Positions 50,624 to 60,248 of a stretch of DNA of 64,000 bases are shown one piece after another; position 1 is the first letter of the stretch; every line of letters begins with the position of its first letter. The notes below the pieces were generated by a model. The model ran no database searches. It was not told the DNA's origin and saw only the letters and a list, made by a program, of their open reading frames with translations. The stretch lies in NCBI RefSeq assembly GCF_009749525.1, contig NZ_WOAC01000020.1:26029-90028 (forward strand). Reading direction: 5' to 3'. The translations under genes and the position numbers were made by a program. This DNA comes from Mesorhizobium xinjiangense (GTDB lineage: Bacteria; Pseudomonadota; Alphaproteobacteria; Rhizobiales; Rhizobiaceae).

Positions 50624-51412
50624 TCAATCCTTCGGCAGAGCCATTGCCATGAGCCGCCCCAATTCCGGCCGTGGATGCTCGCATGCGCTCAAACGCAGGC
50701 AGTTCCACGCCGTGGCCAGATTGCTGGTGACGACCGGCTTGCCGGTCGCCGCCTCGATGGCGGGAACGGCGGCCGCCGCACGCATTGCGGTACAGGAGAT
50801 GAACAGCGCCTCTGCCGACGAATCCGCTGCCATTGCCGCGACCGCATAATCGACAATCACGTCGGGCGCAATGCGCGCCATGTCGCGGTCGTCCTCCATG
50901 CCGAGACAGGTCAGGCCGGTGACGTCGAGGCCCTGCATTTCGAAATATCGCGCCACCGACCGGCTGGTTTCGATCGTGTAGGGCGTCAGTACGGCGATCC
51001 GACCGGTACCCAGGGCGCGCAGGCCGCGCACGGCCGCCGCCGCCGGCGTGACGAGCGGCACGCCGGGCTTGCCGTCGGCGATTGCCGCGGCCACCTCGGC
51101 GTCGCCGATGACGACCGAAGCGGAAGTGCAGGAATAGCAGATGGCGTCGAGGTCCTCGCCGGGCAGGATGAGCCCCGCGGCCTCACCCAGATGTGGCTGC
51201 ATGGCGCGCAGGCTGTCGGCATTGATCGGGTTGGTGAAGGCAACCCGATTGGCATAGACGCCGACGCCTTCGCGGCAGACCATGCGTTGGAAATCGGGCT
51301 CGGTAGTGTGGTCGGTCGACAGGACGACCAGCCCGACGCGCCTGGCCACGGGGCGCGCATCAAGCGCCGGACCGTCGCCTCCGGCAGCCGGCCAGACGCG
51401 CTCCTCACGCAT
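50624..51412 (-). CDS. eutA: Asp/Glu racemase-arylmalonate decarboxylase-like protein EutA
   Basis: 262 residues. The two active-site Cys regions are ICYSCTSASVVIGD (about 90-103) and EALFISCTAMRAAAAVPAIE (about 200-220), the paired-Cys pattern of the racemase family. ATGKPVVTSNLATAWNCLRL is its typical C-terminal block. EutA participates in 5-hydroxyectoine conversion. It is downstream of the universal stress gene by 192 bases. The N-terminal 24 residues are Pro/Ala rich and may not be structured. Confidence 0.88.
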   Translation of the reverse strand: MREERVWPAAGGDGPALDARPVARRVGLVVLSTDHTTEPDFQRMVCREGVGVYANRVAFTNPINADSLRAMQPHLGEAAGLILPGEDLDAICYSCTSASVVIGDAEVAAAIADGKPGVPLVTPAAAAVRGLRALGTGRIAVLTPYTIETSRSVARYFEMQGLDVTGLTCLGMEDDRDMARIAPDVIVDYAVAAMAADSSAEALFISCTAMRAAAAVPAIEAATGKPVVTSNLATAWNCLRLSACEHPRPELGRLMAMALPKD

Positions 51413-51604
51413 CGCTGCCTCCGGCGATCGTACGGCGCCGGCATTGTGGGCGTCTGCGCGCGAGGCGTTGTGCGCAGCAGCCGGGCCGGCCCTGATTTAC
51501 GCACTCGAGAGGCGGAAGCGCGTCGTTTCTCAACATCGGAACACCTGAGACATGCCGGTCCGCTCGCGCGAACTGACCGGCGGCCAGACGGGACTGCTAC
51601 CGCT

Positions 51605-52045
51605 TTATTTGACGGTCAGACAGGGACATTGGGCAAGGCTGGTCACCTTGTGCGACACACTCCCCAAAAGAAAGCCTTCCACGTCGCCCACCCCGCGGCC
51701 GCCAAGAACGATCAAATCGAAATCGTTTTCCTGGGCGTATTTGACGATGGTGCGGGCCGGCGGACCACGCTTGACCACCTGGGGCACATTCTTGAAGCCC
51801 AGTTCGGTCAATTCGCCCGCCGCCTCTTCCACGACGCCTTTGGCATATTCTCGCAGCGCCTTGTCTGGCGTTTCCGGGTTATAGGGCCGGACCATGGACA
51901 GGGAGGCCTCGAGCGGGCTGTGGTGGCGATAGACGCACAGCACGGTAAGCTCGGCCTCGTAATGCTTGGCCACGTCCGCACCGAGCTGCACCGCCCGCTT
52001 GGCGGGCTCGGATCCGTCGACAGGAAGCAGGATCTTCTTGAACAT
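51605..52045 (-). CDS. universal stress protein partner of the ectoine TRAP importer (TeaD-like)
   Basis: 146 residues. The UspA fold begins MFKKILLPVDGSEPAKRAV, and the ATP-binding motif is G-x2-G-x9-G(S/T) in LGGRGVGDVEGFLLGSVSHKV. Its position immediately after the large TRAP permease gene, 35 bases away, is the same as teaD in Halomonas, where the protein binds ATP and moderates ectoine uptake. A similar role here is inferred from that synteny. Confidence 0.87.
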   Translation of the reverse strand: MFKKILLPVDGSEPAKRAVQLGADVAKHYEAELTVLCVYRHHSPLEASLSMVRPYNPETPDKALREYAKGVVEEAAGELTELGFKNVPQVVKRGPPARTIVKYAQENDFDLIVLGGRGVGDVEGFLLGSVSHKVTSLAQCPCLTVK

Positions 52046-52080
52046 GGGACCTCACCAATCTGGCTTCGCCGTTGCGCCGC

Positions 52081-53364
52081 TCAGCGGAATGCCAAGTCGC
52101 GCAGGAAAAGCGCGATCTGCGGGAAAAAGATCAACGCCACCGCGACACTCAGCAACATGATGATGAATGGCGGCGTGCCGCGCACCACCTCGATATAGGG
52201 CCGTTTGAACACCGCGATCGCCGTGAAGATGTCGCAGCCGAAGGGTGGTGTCGCCGAGCCGATCGCCACCTGCAAGGTGATGATCGTGCCGACCAGCACG
52301 GGGTCGAGCCCCGTCGACTGGACGACGGGAGCGAAGATCGGCACCAGCACGAGAATGACGACGATCGGGTCGACGAACATGCAGCCGACGAAGAAGGCGA
52401 TCGAGATCACGAACAGCACGCCGATCTGGCCCATCTCCGCAACGCCGACCGCGGCGAGCATCTGCTGGGGAATCTGCGCGAAGGATATGACCCAGGAGAA
52501 GGCCGCCCCGGCGCCGACGAGAATGAACACCACGGCGGTGATCAGGCCGGTCGACTGGGCGATCGAATAGATGTCGCGCGGGCCCATCGAGCGGAAGACG
52601 ACCAGTTCCAGAACGAGCGCATAGAGCACGCAGGCGGCGGCCGCCTCCGTCGGGCTGAACACGCCGCCATAGATGCCGCCGACGATGATGGCGGGAAAGC
52701 CGAGGGGCCAGAGGGCCTGGCGCACGGCTGTCAGGCGCTCCGACCAGCTCGCTTTCGGCTCGGTCGGGACATTGTTGCGCACGGCATAGAGCACGGCATA
52801 ACACGAGAATATCGCCAGAATCAGCAATCCCGGTCCGATGCCGGCAATGAAGAGTTCGGCGATCGAGGTGCCCGACACCACACCGTAGATGATCATGCCG
52901 ATCGACGGCGGGATCAGAAATGCGATGTCGGAGGAATTGACGATCAGGGCAAGGATGAAATTGTCCTTGTAGCCGGCCTTGAGCATGCGCGGCCTGAGCG
53001 GCGTTCCCACCGCCACCACCGTGGCCTGCGTCGAGCCGGAGACGGCGCCGAACATCGTGCAGGCGGCCGCCGTCGAGACGGCAAGCCCGCCCTTCACATG
53101 CCCGACAAAGGCCATCACCATATCGATCAGCCGTCCGGCCGACTGCCCGCGGGTCATGATGTCGGCGGCGAAGATGAACATCGGCACCGCGATGAGCGAT
53201 GCGGGCCTGATGCCGGCCAGCATCTGCTGAACCATCGTCTCGAGCTGACCGAAGCCGCCGAAGAGCGAGAAAAAGCCGACGAACGCGGCCACGATCAGCG
53301 GAATCATCATCGGGAAGCCGAAGAGCAGCAACACGATCATGATGGAGAAAATGGTGAGCGCCAT
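52081..53364 (-). CDS. uehC: ectoine TRAP importer, large permease
   Basis: 427 residues from the ATG at 53364 (MALTIFSIMIVLLLFGFPMM), the usual DctM length. About twelve helices are predicted. GAVSGSTQATVVAVGTPLRP and DIAFLIPPSIGMIIYGVVSGTSIAELF are the conserved DctM segments. It forms the sodium-driven channel with UehB. It follows uehB by 11 bases. Confidence 0.93.
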   Translation of the reverse strand: MALTIFSIMIVLLLFGFPMMIPLIVAAFVGFFSLFGGFGQLETMVQQMLAGIRPASLIAVPMFIFAADIMTRGQSAGRLIDMVMAFVGHVKGGLAVSTAAACTMFGAVSGSTQATVVAVGTPLRPRMLKAGYKDNFILALIVNSSDIAFLIPPSIGMIIYGVVSGTSIAELFIAGIGPGLLILAIFSCYAVLYAVRNNVPTEPKASWSERLTAVRQALWPLGFPAIIVGGIYGGVFSPTEAAAACVLYALVLELVVFRSMGPRDIYSIAQSTGLITAVVFILVGAGAAFSWVISFAQIPQQMLAAVGVAEMGQIGVLFVISIAFFVGCMFVDPIVVILVLVPIFAPVVQSTGLDPVLVGTIITLQVAIGSATPPFGCDIFTAIAVFKRPYIEVVRGTPPFIIMLLSVAVALIFFPQIALFLRDLAFR

Positions 53365-53375
53365 CGAACGGCCCC

Positions 53376-53957
53376 TCAGATATCGTTTGTGTCTTCCTCG
53401 TAGCCTTCCAGCACGAGGGTCGACAGCCAAACATCCTTGTCGGTCAGGTTCTTCACCGCCGTCAGCGCATACTGCATACCGGTCATGAAAAAGCCGACCG
53501 GCACCCAGACATACATCCACCAGACTTCGATCTGCAGGGCCGGCAGAACGCGTCCCTGCTTGGCGAGCGTCAGGACGTATCCGGTCGAATACCAGCACAG
53601 TCCGAACATGAAGATGGCGGTTATGAGCGTGATCACGATCATGGCGGCGCGCCGCATGGGCGTCGATAGCGTGTCGAAGATCGCCGACATTCTGATGTGG
53701 CGTCCGTGCCTGGCCGCATAGCTGAGCCCCGCAAACGTGATCAGAACGATCAGAATGCTGTTGAGCTCCTCGGAAAAATAGATGCTCTTCTGCAGCACGA
53801 AACGTCCGATGACATTGGCAACGGTGTTGAACGCCATCAAAAGCACGCCGACGGAAAGCATCACTGCTTCGATGCGAGCAATGATGCTGTCGATGACGCC
53901 GAGAACGCCAGGGAGGTTGGACTCTGTCTGTCCGATAGTGATGTCGGGCTCGCTCAC
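53376..53957 (-). CDS. uehB: ectoine TRAP importer, small permease
   Basis: 193 residues from a GTG at 53957, with GGAGA upstream. Four helices are predicted. The DctQ signature is [39 protein letters not shown] at about 53-91. It bridges the binding protein and large permease. The C-terminal tail is acidic ([10 protein letters not shown]). Confidence 0.92.
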   Translation of the reverse strand: MSEPDITIGQTESNLPGVLGVIDSIIARIEAVMLSVGVLLMAFNTVANVIGRFVLQKSIYFSEELNSILIVLITFAGLSYAARHGRHIRMSAIFDTLSTPMRRAAMIVITLITAIFMFGLCWYSTGYVLTLAKQGRVLPALQIEVWWMYVWVPVGFFMTGMQYALTAVKNLTDKDVWLSTLVLEGYEEDTNDI

Positions 53958-54028
53958 AGGCGATCTCCACGAGTCGAGAGCATTGCTGCGGCGCGCCCGG
54001 ACATCATCGCCCGGACGCGCCCGTCCCC

Positions 54029-55048
54029 TTATTCGACGGCCGACAGGTCGGCTTTCATCTGGTCGAGGATCTTCTGCCCGCTGTCACCGGTCATTTCGAT
54101 GAATGTCGCCTCGACTTCGCCCGCGGCATCCATGAACGGCTTACGCTGTTCTTCGGAAAGGACGTTGATCTGCATTTCCGGCTTGGCTTCCTTGATCTTG
54201 GCCAGCGACTCGTCCTGCAATCCCTTCTGGTATTCGAGGATGTAGTCGAAGGCCGACTGGATCGCGTTCTGGACCAGTTCCTGATCCTCGGCGCCAAGCC
54301 CGTCAAAGAACTGCTTGTTGGCCATCACCGCGGTGGTGAAGTTGTTGTGGCCGATGCAGGTGATGACGTCGGTCACCTCGTACATCTTCGTCGATTCAAG
54401 GAAGAAGCCGGGATTTTCCTGGCCCTGGATGATGCCCGTCTGAAGGGCGCCGTAGACCTCGCCCCAGGGCAGCGGCGTCGGGGTCGCGCCCCAGACATTG
54501 TAGGACTCGACCAGGAGCGGGTTGGTCATAACCCTGAACTTGACCTCGTTGAGATCCTCCGGCTTCGTCACCGGCTCCTGGGTGGTCATGCAGACCTCGC
54601 CCTCGGGAAACATGGTCAGCAACTCGAGCCCCTGCTGGGCGTAGAGCTCGGGGAACATCTCGTTGATCGCCTTGGACGTGCGGAAGAAATCGAAGAGCTG
54701 GCCTTCGTCCTGGGGCAGCAGGTAAGGCACGAAGAACACCTGCGCCTCCGGGATCAACGCGCCGGTGAAGCCCGGCGACTGGTCGACGAACTGAAGGATG
54801 CCGGCCTGGGCCTGCTCCATGATGTCGGCCGACTCGCCCAGCGTGCCGAACGGGTACAGCGTGACGGAATGGTCGGAGTTCTCTTCGATATACTCCTTGA
54901 ACTTGGTAGCATAGACGCCCTGGACCTCGTTGAGTGCTTCCTCGAAGGCGTAGCGCCATTCGGCCGCCTGCGCCGATAGCGGCAACACGGCCAGAGCCGT
55001 GCCGAGCATCAGGCCGCGAAGAATCGTCTTGGACTTTGTGGTGCGCAT
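54029..55048 (-). CDS. uehA: ectoine/5-hydroxyectoine TRAP binding protein
   Basis: 339 residues from the ATG at 55048 with a signal peptide ([28 protein letters not shown]). The DctP fold is seen in [28 protein letters not shown], and aromatic residues line the ligand pocket ([47 protein letters not shown]), as in UehA and TeaA structures. It is the first gene of the operon. Direct repeats ATCATGwCAAT lie about 95-125 bases upstream, the likely EnuR operator. Confidence 0.92.
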   Translation of the reverse strand: MRTTKSKTILRGLMLGTALAVLPLSAQAAEWRYAFEEALNEVQGVYATKFKEYIEENSDHSVTLYPFGTLGESADIMEQAQAGILQFVDQSPGFTGALIPEAQVFFVPYLLPQDEGQLFDFFRTSKAINEMFPELYAQQGLELLTMFPEGEVCMTTQEPVTKPEDLNEVKFRVMTNPLLVESYNVWGATPTPLPWGEVYGALQTGIIQGQENPGFFLESTKMYEVTDVITCIGHNNFTTAVMANKQFFDGLGAEDQELVQNAIQSAFDYILEYQKGLQDESLAKIKEAKPEMQINVLSEEQRKPFMDAAGEVEATFIEMTGDSGQKILDQMKADLSAVE

Positions 55049-55141
55049 AGCATTCCCCTTTTTATGTACCAGCTCTGTCGAGCTTATTCCCGCCAGCAGG
55101 CAAGGACCAGCCAGTTGCTGCAACTTCAGGGGAGAATCAAA

Positions 55142-55175
55142 ATCATGTCAATTCATAAAATAATATCATGACAAT
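55142..55175. promoter_or_regulatory. direct-repeat EnuR operator candidate before uehA
   Basis: ATCATGTCAAT (55142-55152) and ATCATGACAAT (55165-55175), 23 bases apart, 10 of 11 matching, in an AT-rich stretch unlike the GC-rich surroundings. MocR-type regulators commonly bind direct repeats. Related ATCATGACAT sequences overlap the start codons of enuR and of the asnC-type gene. Confidence 0.55.
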
Positions 55176-55211
55176 ATTTGCACAGCTGCGCGGAAAGGAT
55201 GCATTCGGCGC

Positions 55212-56597
55212 CTAAATCGCCAGCAGCACTACTTCCGGGTCGCTCAGAAGCAGCTTGACGATGATGGCGAGCCCGGCGCGCAATTCCTCCCGCGTCGTCG
55301 AGCCGAGCGAGATGCGCACGGCGGGCTTCCATTGCGAATCGGATGTGCGAAACGACATGCCCGGCGCGATGGCCACGCCCTGCAGCCTGGACTGGGAGAC
55401 GAACCCTTCCTCGGTGCGCCCTTCGGGCAGCGGCAGCCAGACATGCAGGCTGTTTTCATGGGTGAGGTAGTCGATATCGCCGAATGTCTCTGCGGCGATC
55501 GCATGGCGGCCGGCAAGCGCGCGGCGCTGCCATTGCACCATCTCCGCCGCCGTCCCGTCCAAGACCCATTGCGTGGCGATCTCCGCCAGGAGCGGTGCGG
55601 CCATCCAGTTGGTGACCAGGTGCCGGTTGGCGACGGCGGAGACGTAGCGGTCGGGCGCGACCAGATAGCCGATGCGCAGGCCCGGCAGGACGGTCTTGGT
55701 GAAGCTCGTCACATAGAGGGTGCGCTCGGGCGCAAGGGCCGCGATCGGCGGCGGTCGGTGTTCGACCAGCGGCCCGAGCACATCGCTTTCGATGATCGCC
55801 AGATCGTGGCGGCGCGCCACCTTGACCAATTCCGCCCGACGCGCCTCGCTCATCAGGCTGGCCATCGGATTGATCACCGATGGCTGGATGAACACGGCCC
55901 GAACCGGGGTTTCGCGGCAGATCCGGTCCAGCGCGTCCGGCACCAGGCCTTCCGTATCGACGGTGGCGCCGCGCAGCTTGACGCCGAGATAGGAGGCGAG
56001 CGGCACCAGCGTGTGGTGGCCGATCGCCTCGGTCACGACGGTCGATCCGGGCGGCGCCGCGCTCATCAGCGCGACCGTCATGCCTGCGGTCGCGCCGTTG
56101 GTCACGCTGACATTGAGCGGCGAGACGCTGAGCCCGCAATTGCGCAGCCATTCCACCGCCGCCGATTTGTGGCGCGGGAAGACGACATTGGGCCTGAAGG
56201 ACAGTGCCGCGCTCGGCGGCAGGTCCTGCGCCAGGTCGGCCAGCGCCCGCTTCATCTTTTCCAGATGCAGCGTCTCGCAGACCGGCTTGAGGATCGTCAG
56301 GTCGATGACCTCGCCGAGCCGTTCGGGCAGATAGGGTGGTTCGGCCTCGCGCTTCTGCGACTGCACGAAGGTGCCGCGGCCGATTTCGCCCGAAATCAGG
56401 CCGCGCCGTCCGAGTTCCTCATAGGCCCGGCTGACGGTCTGCACCGACAGGCCCAGATCGTCGGCCATGTGCCGGTGGGGAGGCAGCCTGGCGCCGTTCT
56501 TGAGGCGGCCGTCGCCGATGGCGAGGGCGATCTGCTCGGCCAGCGAGAGATAGGCCGGGCGCGTCAGGAGCGAGGGATCGGGGCGCCACAATGTCAT
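55212..56597 (-). CDS. enuR: MocR-type regulator of ectoine catabolism EnuR
   Basis: 461 residues. The GntR winged helix (about 12-80) has GDGRLKNGARLPPHRHMADDLGLSVQTVSRAYEELGRRGLI. It is joined to an aminotransferase-I-like domain with NGATAGMTVALMSAAPPG and the PLP-Schiff-base Lys in SFTKTVLPGLRIGY. EnuR proteins repress ueh/eut genes and release DNA when N-alpha-acetyl-diaminobutyrate or diaminobutyrate reacts with PLP. It stands between the uehA promoter and the divergent asnC-ssd-atf genes. Confidence 0.94.
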   Translation of the reverse strand: MTLWRPDPSLLTRPAYLSLAEQIALAIGDGRLKNGARLPPHRHMADDLGLSVQTVSRAYEELGRRGLISGEIGRGTFVQSQKREAEPPYLPERLGEVIDLTILKPVCETLHLEKMKRALADLAQDLPPSAALSFRPNVVFPRHKSAAVEWLRNCGLSVSPLNVSVTNGATAGMTVALMSAAPPGSTVVTEAIGHHTLVPLASYLGVKLRGATVDTEGLVPDALDRICRETPVRAVFIQPSVINPMASLMSEARRAELVKVARRHDLAIIESDVLGPLVEHRPPPIAALAPERTLYVTSFTKTVLPGLRIGYLVAPDRYVSAVANRHLVTNWMAAPLLAEIATQWVLDGTAAEMVQWQRRALAGRHAIAAETFGDIDYLTHENSLHVWLPLPEGRTEEGFVSQSRLQGVAIAPGMSFRTSDSQWKPAVRISLGSTTREELRAGLAIIVKLLLSDPEVVLLAI

Positions 56598-56603
56598 GAT
56601 TTA
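56589..56603. promoter_or_regulatory. inverted 15-bp box over the enuR start codon
   Basis: On the minus strand TAAATCATGACATTG, covering the enuR ATG. The identical 15 bases cover the start of the divergent asnC-type gene. Binding here would block enuR translation initiation region DNA and give autorepression. Confidence 0.5.
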
Positions 56604-56675
56604 TATCAGATCAGAATCAGTGCAATTGACAATCGAAAAATGACACGGTCATGCTCGAGGCTCATTTCGACGGGT

Positions 56676-56690
56676 TAAATCATGACATTG
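56676..56690. promoter_or_regulatory. inverted 15-bp box over the asnC-type start codon
   Basis: TAAATCATGACATTG on the plus strand, identical to the box over enuR and oriented opposite to it, with 72 bases between. The ATG inside is the asnC start. The core ATCATGACA also matches the repeats before uehA. Confidence 0.5.
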
Positions 56691-57173
56691 GCGCGGCTCG
56701 ACGCTATCGACATCAGGATTCTCGACGCCATCCAGCGCGATGGGCGGATCACCAAGCTGGCCCTGGCCGAAAAGGTCGGCCTGTCGCCGACGCCGTGCTG
56801 GATGCGGCTGAGGAAGCTGGAGAAGGCCGGCATCGTTACCGGCTATCATGCGCGGCTCGACATGCGCCGCATCGCGCCGGTGGCGACCGTGCTGATGGAG
56901 GTCACGCTGGGCGCGCATCGCCAAGCCGATTTCGACCGCTTCGAGCGCGCCGTGCGCGACACGCCGCAGATCGTCGCCTGCTGGTCCGTCGGCGGCGGCG
57001 TCGATTACATCCTCAAGGTGGTGGCCCGCGACATCGATGCCTATCAGCGTCTCGTCGATACGCTGCTGGAGCGCGAAATCGGCATCGACCGTTACTTTAC
57101 ATACATCGTGACGCGCATCGTGAAGGGTGATTCCACGCTGCCGGTCGCGGCCTTGATCCCCGGCGCCGAGTGA
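56682..57173 (+). CDS. asnC: AsnC/Lrp-family regulator of ectoine catabolism (DoeX-like)
   Basis: 163 residues. The helix-turn-helix is LDAIDIRILDAIQRDGRITKLALAEKVGLSPTPCWMRLRKLEKAGIVTGYHARLD, followed by the RAM effector domain with VACWSVGGGVDYILKVVARDIDAYQRLVD. The CW in the recognition helix is typical of the DoeX/AsnC regulators found in ectoine loci. It begins the rightward unit asnC-ssd-atf and is divergent from enuR. Confidence 0.9.
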   Translation: MTLARLDAIDIRILDAIQRDGRITKLALAEKVGLSPTPCWMRLRKLEKAGIVTGYHARLDMRRIAPVATVLMEVTLGAHRQADFDRFERAVRDTPQIVACWSVGGGVDYILKVVARDIDAYQRLVDTLLEREIGIDRYFTYIVTRIVKGDSTLPVAALIPGAE

Positions 57174-57300
57174 CGGCAGACAATCTGTCTGCGGCAAGGG
57201 CGATCCGTAGACAGATTGTCTGTCGCGCCCGTCGTGATTGGCTACACTGTCCGCCGCAACAGACTATCTTTCCCCTTGAATGCAACCGGGAGGCCTGGAT

Positions 57301-58794
57301 ATGTCGGCATTGTTCGCCCGCATCGACCATCATGAAGCGCTCGGCCGCCTCGCCGACCGCCGGCTTCTGCGCGAGCTGGCCTATGTCGAGGGCAGCTGGA
57401 CGGCCGGCAATGGCGGCAACGGCTTCGCCGTCAGCGATCCGGCCACGGGCACGCCGGTGGCCTGGGTCGCCGCGCTCGACGAAGGCCAGACCGACGGCGC
57501 GATCGCCGCCGCCCACAAGGCTCTTGCCGCCTGGCGCGGGCGCCTGCCGCAGGAACGCGCCGCGATCCTGCGCAGATGGTTCGAGCTGATGATCGAAGCC
57601 AGGGAGGATCTGGCGCTCATCATGACGCTGGAGCAGGGCAAGCCGCTTGCCGAGGCGCGCGGCGAGATCGATTACGCCGCCTCCTTTGTCGAATGGTATG
57701 CCGAGGAAGCCCGGCGCGTGAACGCCGAGAGCGTGACGAGCCACCTGGCCGACGCGGAGATGGTCGTGCGGCGCGAGGCGCTCGGCGTCGTCGGCGTGGT
57801 GACGCCGTGGAACTTCCCTTGCGCCATGCTGACGCGCAAGGCGGCCGCCGCGCTCGCCGCCGGCTGCACGGTCGTCGCGCACCCCTCCTCGCAGACGCCC
57901 TTGTCGGCGCTGGCGCTGGCCGAGCTCGGCGAGCGGGCGGGCCTGCCGGCCGGCGTGTTCAACATTCTTACCGGCAAGGCCGCGACCATCGTCGGGCGCC
58001 TGTGCGCCGACCCGCGTGTGCGGGCGATGAGCTTCACCGGCTCGACCGAGATCGGCCGGCTGATCGCTGCCCAATGCGCGCCGACCATGAAACGCCTCGT
58101 CATGGAACTCGGCGGTCACGCGCCGTTCATCGTCTTTGCCGACACGCCGCTCGACAAGGCCGTGGACCTGGCGATGGCCGCCAAGTTCGCGACCTCCGGC
58201 CAGGATTGCCTGGCAGCCAACCGCATCTATGTCGAGTGGCCGATCTACGAGGATTTCTGCGCCGCCTTCGCCGAGCGCATTGCCCGGCTGCGGGTCGGCA
58301 ACGGGCTCGAGGACGGCATGGAGATCGGCCCGCTGATGCATGATGGCGCGGTTGAAAAATCGCTGGAGCACATCGCCGACGCGCAAGCCCGCGGCGCGCG
58401 CCTGCTGGCCGGCGGCGGCCGCCACGCGGCCGGTCAGCTCTTCGTCCAGCCGACGCTGCTGGCCGACGTGCCCGACGACGCGCTCATCATGCGCGAGGAA
58501 ACGTTTGGGCCAGTGGCCGCGGTCACGCCGTTCGATGCCGAGGACGACGTCGTCGCGCGCGCCAACGACACCGAATACGGCCTCGTGGCCTATCTGGCGA
58601 CCGAGAACGGGGCGCGCCAGCGCCGCCTGTCGAGGGTGCTGGAATACGGCATGGTGGCCGTCAACCGGGTCAAGATCACCGGCGCGCCGGTACCCTTCGG
58701 CGGCGTCAAGCAATCCGGCCTCGGCCGGGAAGGCGCCCGCCAGGGCCTCGAAGCCTTCACCGAGCTCAAATATGTCTGCCTCGAGGCAGGCTGA
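57301..58794 (+). CDS. ssd: NAD-dependent semialdehyde dehydrogenase of ectoine catabolism
   Basis: 497 residues from the ATG at 57301, with GGGAGG shortly upstream. ALDH features include VVTPWNFPCAMLTRK, FTGSTEIGRL, the catalytic Glu in MELGGHAPFIV and the catalytic Cys in GQDCLAANRIY. It is most like succinate-semialdehyde dehydrogenases. In eut loci this gene (ssd, or doeC in Halomonas) oxidises aspartate semialdehyde to aspartate. The 127-base gap after asnC contains an inverted repeat, AGACAATCTGTCT-like segments, just after the asnC stop. Confidence 0.9.
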   Translation: MSALFARIDHHEALGRLADRRLLRELAYVEGSWTAGNGGNGFAVSDPATGTPVAWVAALDEGQTDGAIAAAHKALAAWRGRLPQERAAILRRWFELMIEAREDLALIMTLEQGKPLAEARGEIDYAASFVEWYAEEARRVNAESVTSHLADAEMVVRREALGVVGVVTPWNFPCAMLTRKAAAALAAGCTVVAHPSSQTPLSALALAELGERAGLPAGVFNILTGKAATIVGRLCADPRVRAMSFTGSTEIGRLIAAQCAPTMKRLVMELGGHAPFIVFADTPLDKAVDLAMAAKFATSGQDCLAANRIYVEWPIYEDFCAAFAERIARLRVGNGLEDGMEIGPLMHDGAVEKSLEHIADAQARGARLLAGGGRHAAGQLFVQPTLLADVPDDALIMREETFGPVAAVTPFDAEDDVVARANDTEYGLVAYLATENGARQRRLSRVLEYGMVAVNRVKITGAPVPFGGVKQSGLGREGARQGLEAFTELKYVCLEAG

Positions 58795-58819
58795 AACAGA
58801 CAAGAACAGGAGTCGCCCA

Positions 58820-60199
58820 ATGCTCGACCAGTCCAACGAACTGAACGCCTGGGACCGCGATCATTTCTTCCATCCCTCCAGCCATATGGGAACGCATGCG
58901 CGCGGCGAGAGCCCCAACCGCATCATGGCCGGCGGCGAGGGCGTCTATGTGACCGACCGGCAGGGCAAGCGCAGCCTCGACGCCTTTGCCGGGCTCTATT
59001 GCGTCAATGTCGGCTACGGACGCACCGAGATCGCCGAGGCGATCGCCAGGCAGGCGCATGAGCTGGCCTATTACCACGCCTATGTCGGCCATGGCACGGA
59101 AGCCTCGATCCGGCTTGCCAAGATGATCATCGACCGGGCGCCGGAAGGCATGAGCCGGGTCTATTTCGGCCTGTCGGGTTCGGACGCAAACGAGACCAAC
59201 ATCAAGCTCATCTGGTACTACAACAATGTGCTCGGACGGCCTGAAAAGAAAAAGATAATTTCGCGCTGGCGTGGCTATCACGGCTCCGGCGTGATGACCG
59301 GCTCGCTGACCGGCCTGGCGCTCTTCCACAACGCCTTTGACCTGCCGCGCGCGCCGGTCCTGCACACCGAGGCGCCCTATTATTTCCGCCGCGCCGACCG
59401 CTCGATGAGCGAGGAGCAGTTCGCCCAGCATTGCGCCGACAAGCTGGAGGAGATGATCCTGGCCGAGGGGCCGGAGACGGTCGCCGCCTTCATCGGCGAG
59501 CCGATCCTCGGCACGGGCGGCATCGTGCCGCCGCCGGCCGGCTACTGGGAGAAGATCCAGGCTGTTTTGAAGAAATACGACGTGCTGCTCGTCGCCGACG
59601 AGGTGGTGACCGGCTTCGGCCGTCTCGGCACCATGTTCGGCTCCGACCATTACGGCATGAAGCCCGACCTCATCACCATCGCCAAGGGGCTGACCTCGGC
59701 CTATGCGCCGCTGTCGGGCGTCATCGTCGGGGAGGATATGTGGAAGGTGCTCGTCGACGGCTCCGACAAGCTCGGTTCGCTCGGCCATGGCTGGACCTAT
59801 TCGGCCCATCCGATCTGTGCGGCGGCCGGTATCGCCAATCTGGAGCTCATCGACACGCTCGGCCTGGTCGACAATGCCGGCGCGACCGGCGGCTATTTCC
59901 TGTCCGAGCTGCGCGCCGCGCTCGGCGACCACGCCCATGTCGGCGAGGTGCGCGGCGAGGGCCTCTTGGCGGCGGTCGAATTCGTCGAGGACAAGGACGA
60001 TCGCAAGTTCTTCGAGGCTTCGAAGAAGATCGGTCCGCAGGTCGCGGCCGCGCTCGCCGAACGCGGCGTCATCGGCCGCGCCATGCCGGAAGGCGACATT
60101 CTGGGCTTCGCGCCGCCGCTCTGCCTGACGAAGGCGGAGGCCGACACGGTCGTCGCGGCGACCGCCGACGCGGTCAAGGCGGTGTTTGCCGGGAACTGA
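58820..60199 (+). CDS. atf: class III aminotransferase of ectoine catabolism
   Basis: 459 residues from the ATG at 58820, with CAGGAG upstream. Fold-type I features are VYFGLSGSDANETNIKLIWYY, the PLP-contacting Asp in LLVADEVVTGFGR and the Schiff-base Lys in ITIAKGLTSAYAPLSG. It follows ssd by 25 bases. It would convert diaminobutyrate to aspartate semialdehyde, the step after DoeB (DoeD in Halomonas). It resembles omega-transaminases that use pyruvate. A very stable hairpin lies 50 bases after the stop. Confidence 0.91.
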   Translation: MLDQSNELNAWDRDHFFHPSSHMGTHARGESPNRIMAGGEGVYVTDRQGKRSLDAFAGLYCVNVGYGRTEIAEAIARQAHELAYYHAYVGHGTEASIRLAKMIIDRAPEGMSRVYFGLSGSDANETNIKLIWYYNNVLGRPEKKKIISRWRGYHGSGVMTGSLTGLALFHNAFDLPRAPVLHTEAPYYFRRADRSMSEEQFAQHCADKLEEMILAEGPETVAAFIGEPILGTGGIVPPPAGYWEKIQAVLKKYDVLLVADEVVTGFGRLGTMFGSDHYGMKPDLITIAKGLTSAYAPLSGVIVGEDMWKVLVDGSDKLGSLGHGWTYSAHPICAAAGIANLELIDTLGLVDNAGATGGYFLSELRAALGDHAHVGEVRGEGLLAAVEFVEDKDDRKFFEASKKIGPQVAAALAERGVIGRAMPEGDILGFAPPLCLTKAEADTVVAATADAVKAVFAGN

Positions 60200-60248
60200 A
60201 CCTCCACGCGTTCCAACGGCGGCAATCGCCGTCCTGAGCTCTGAACCT

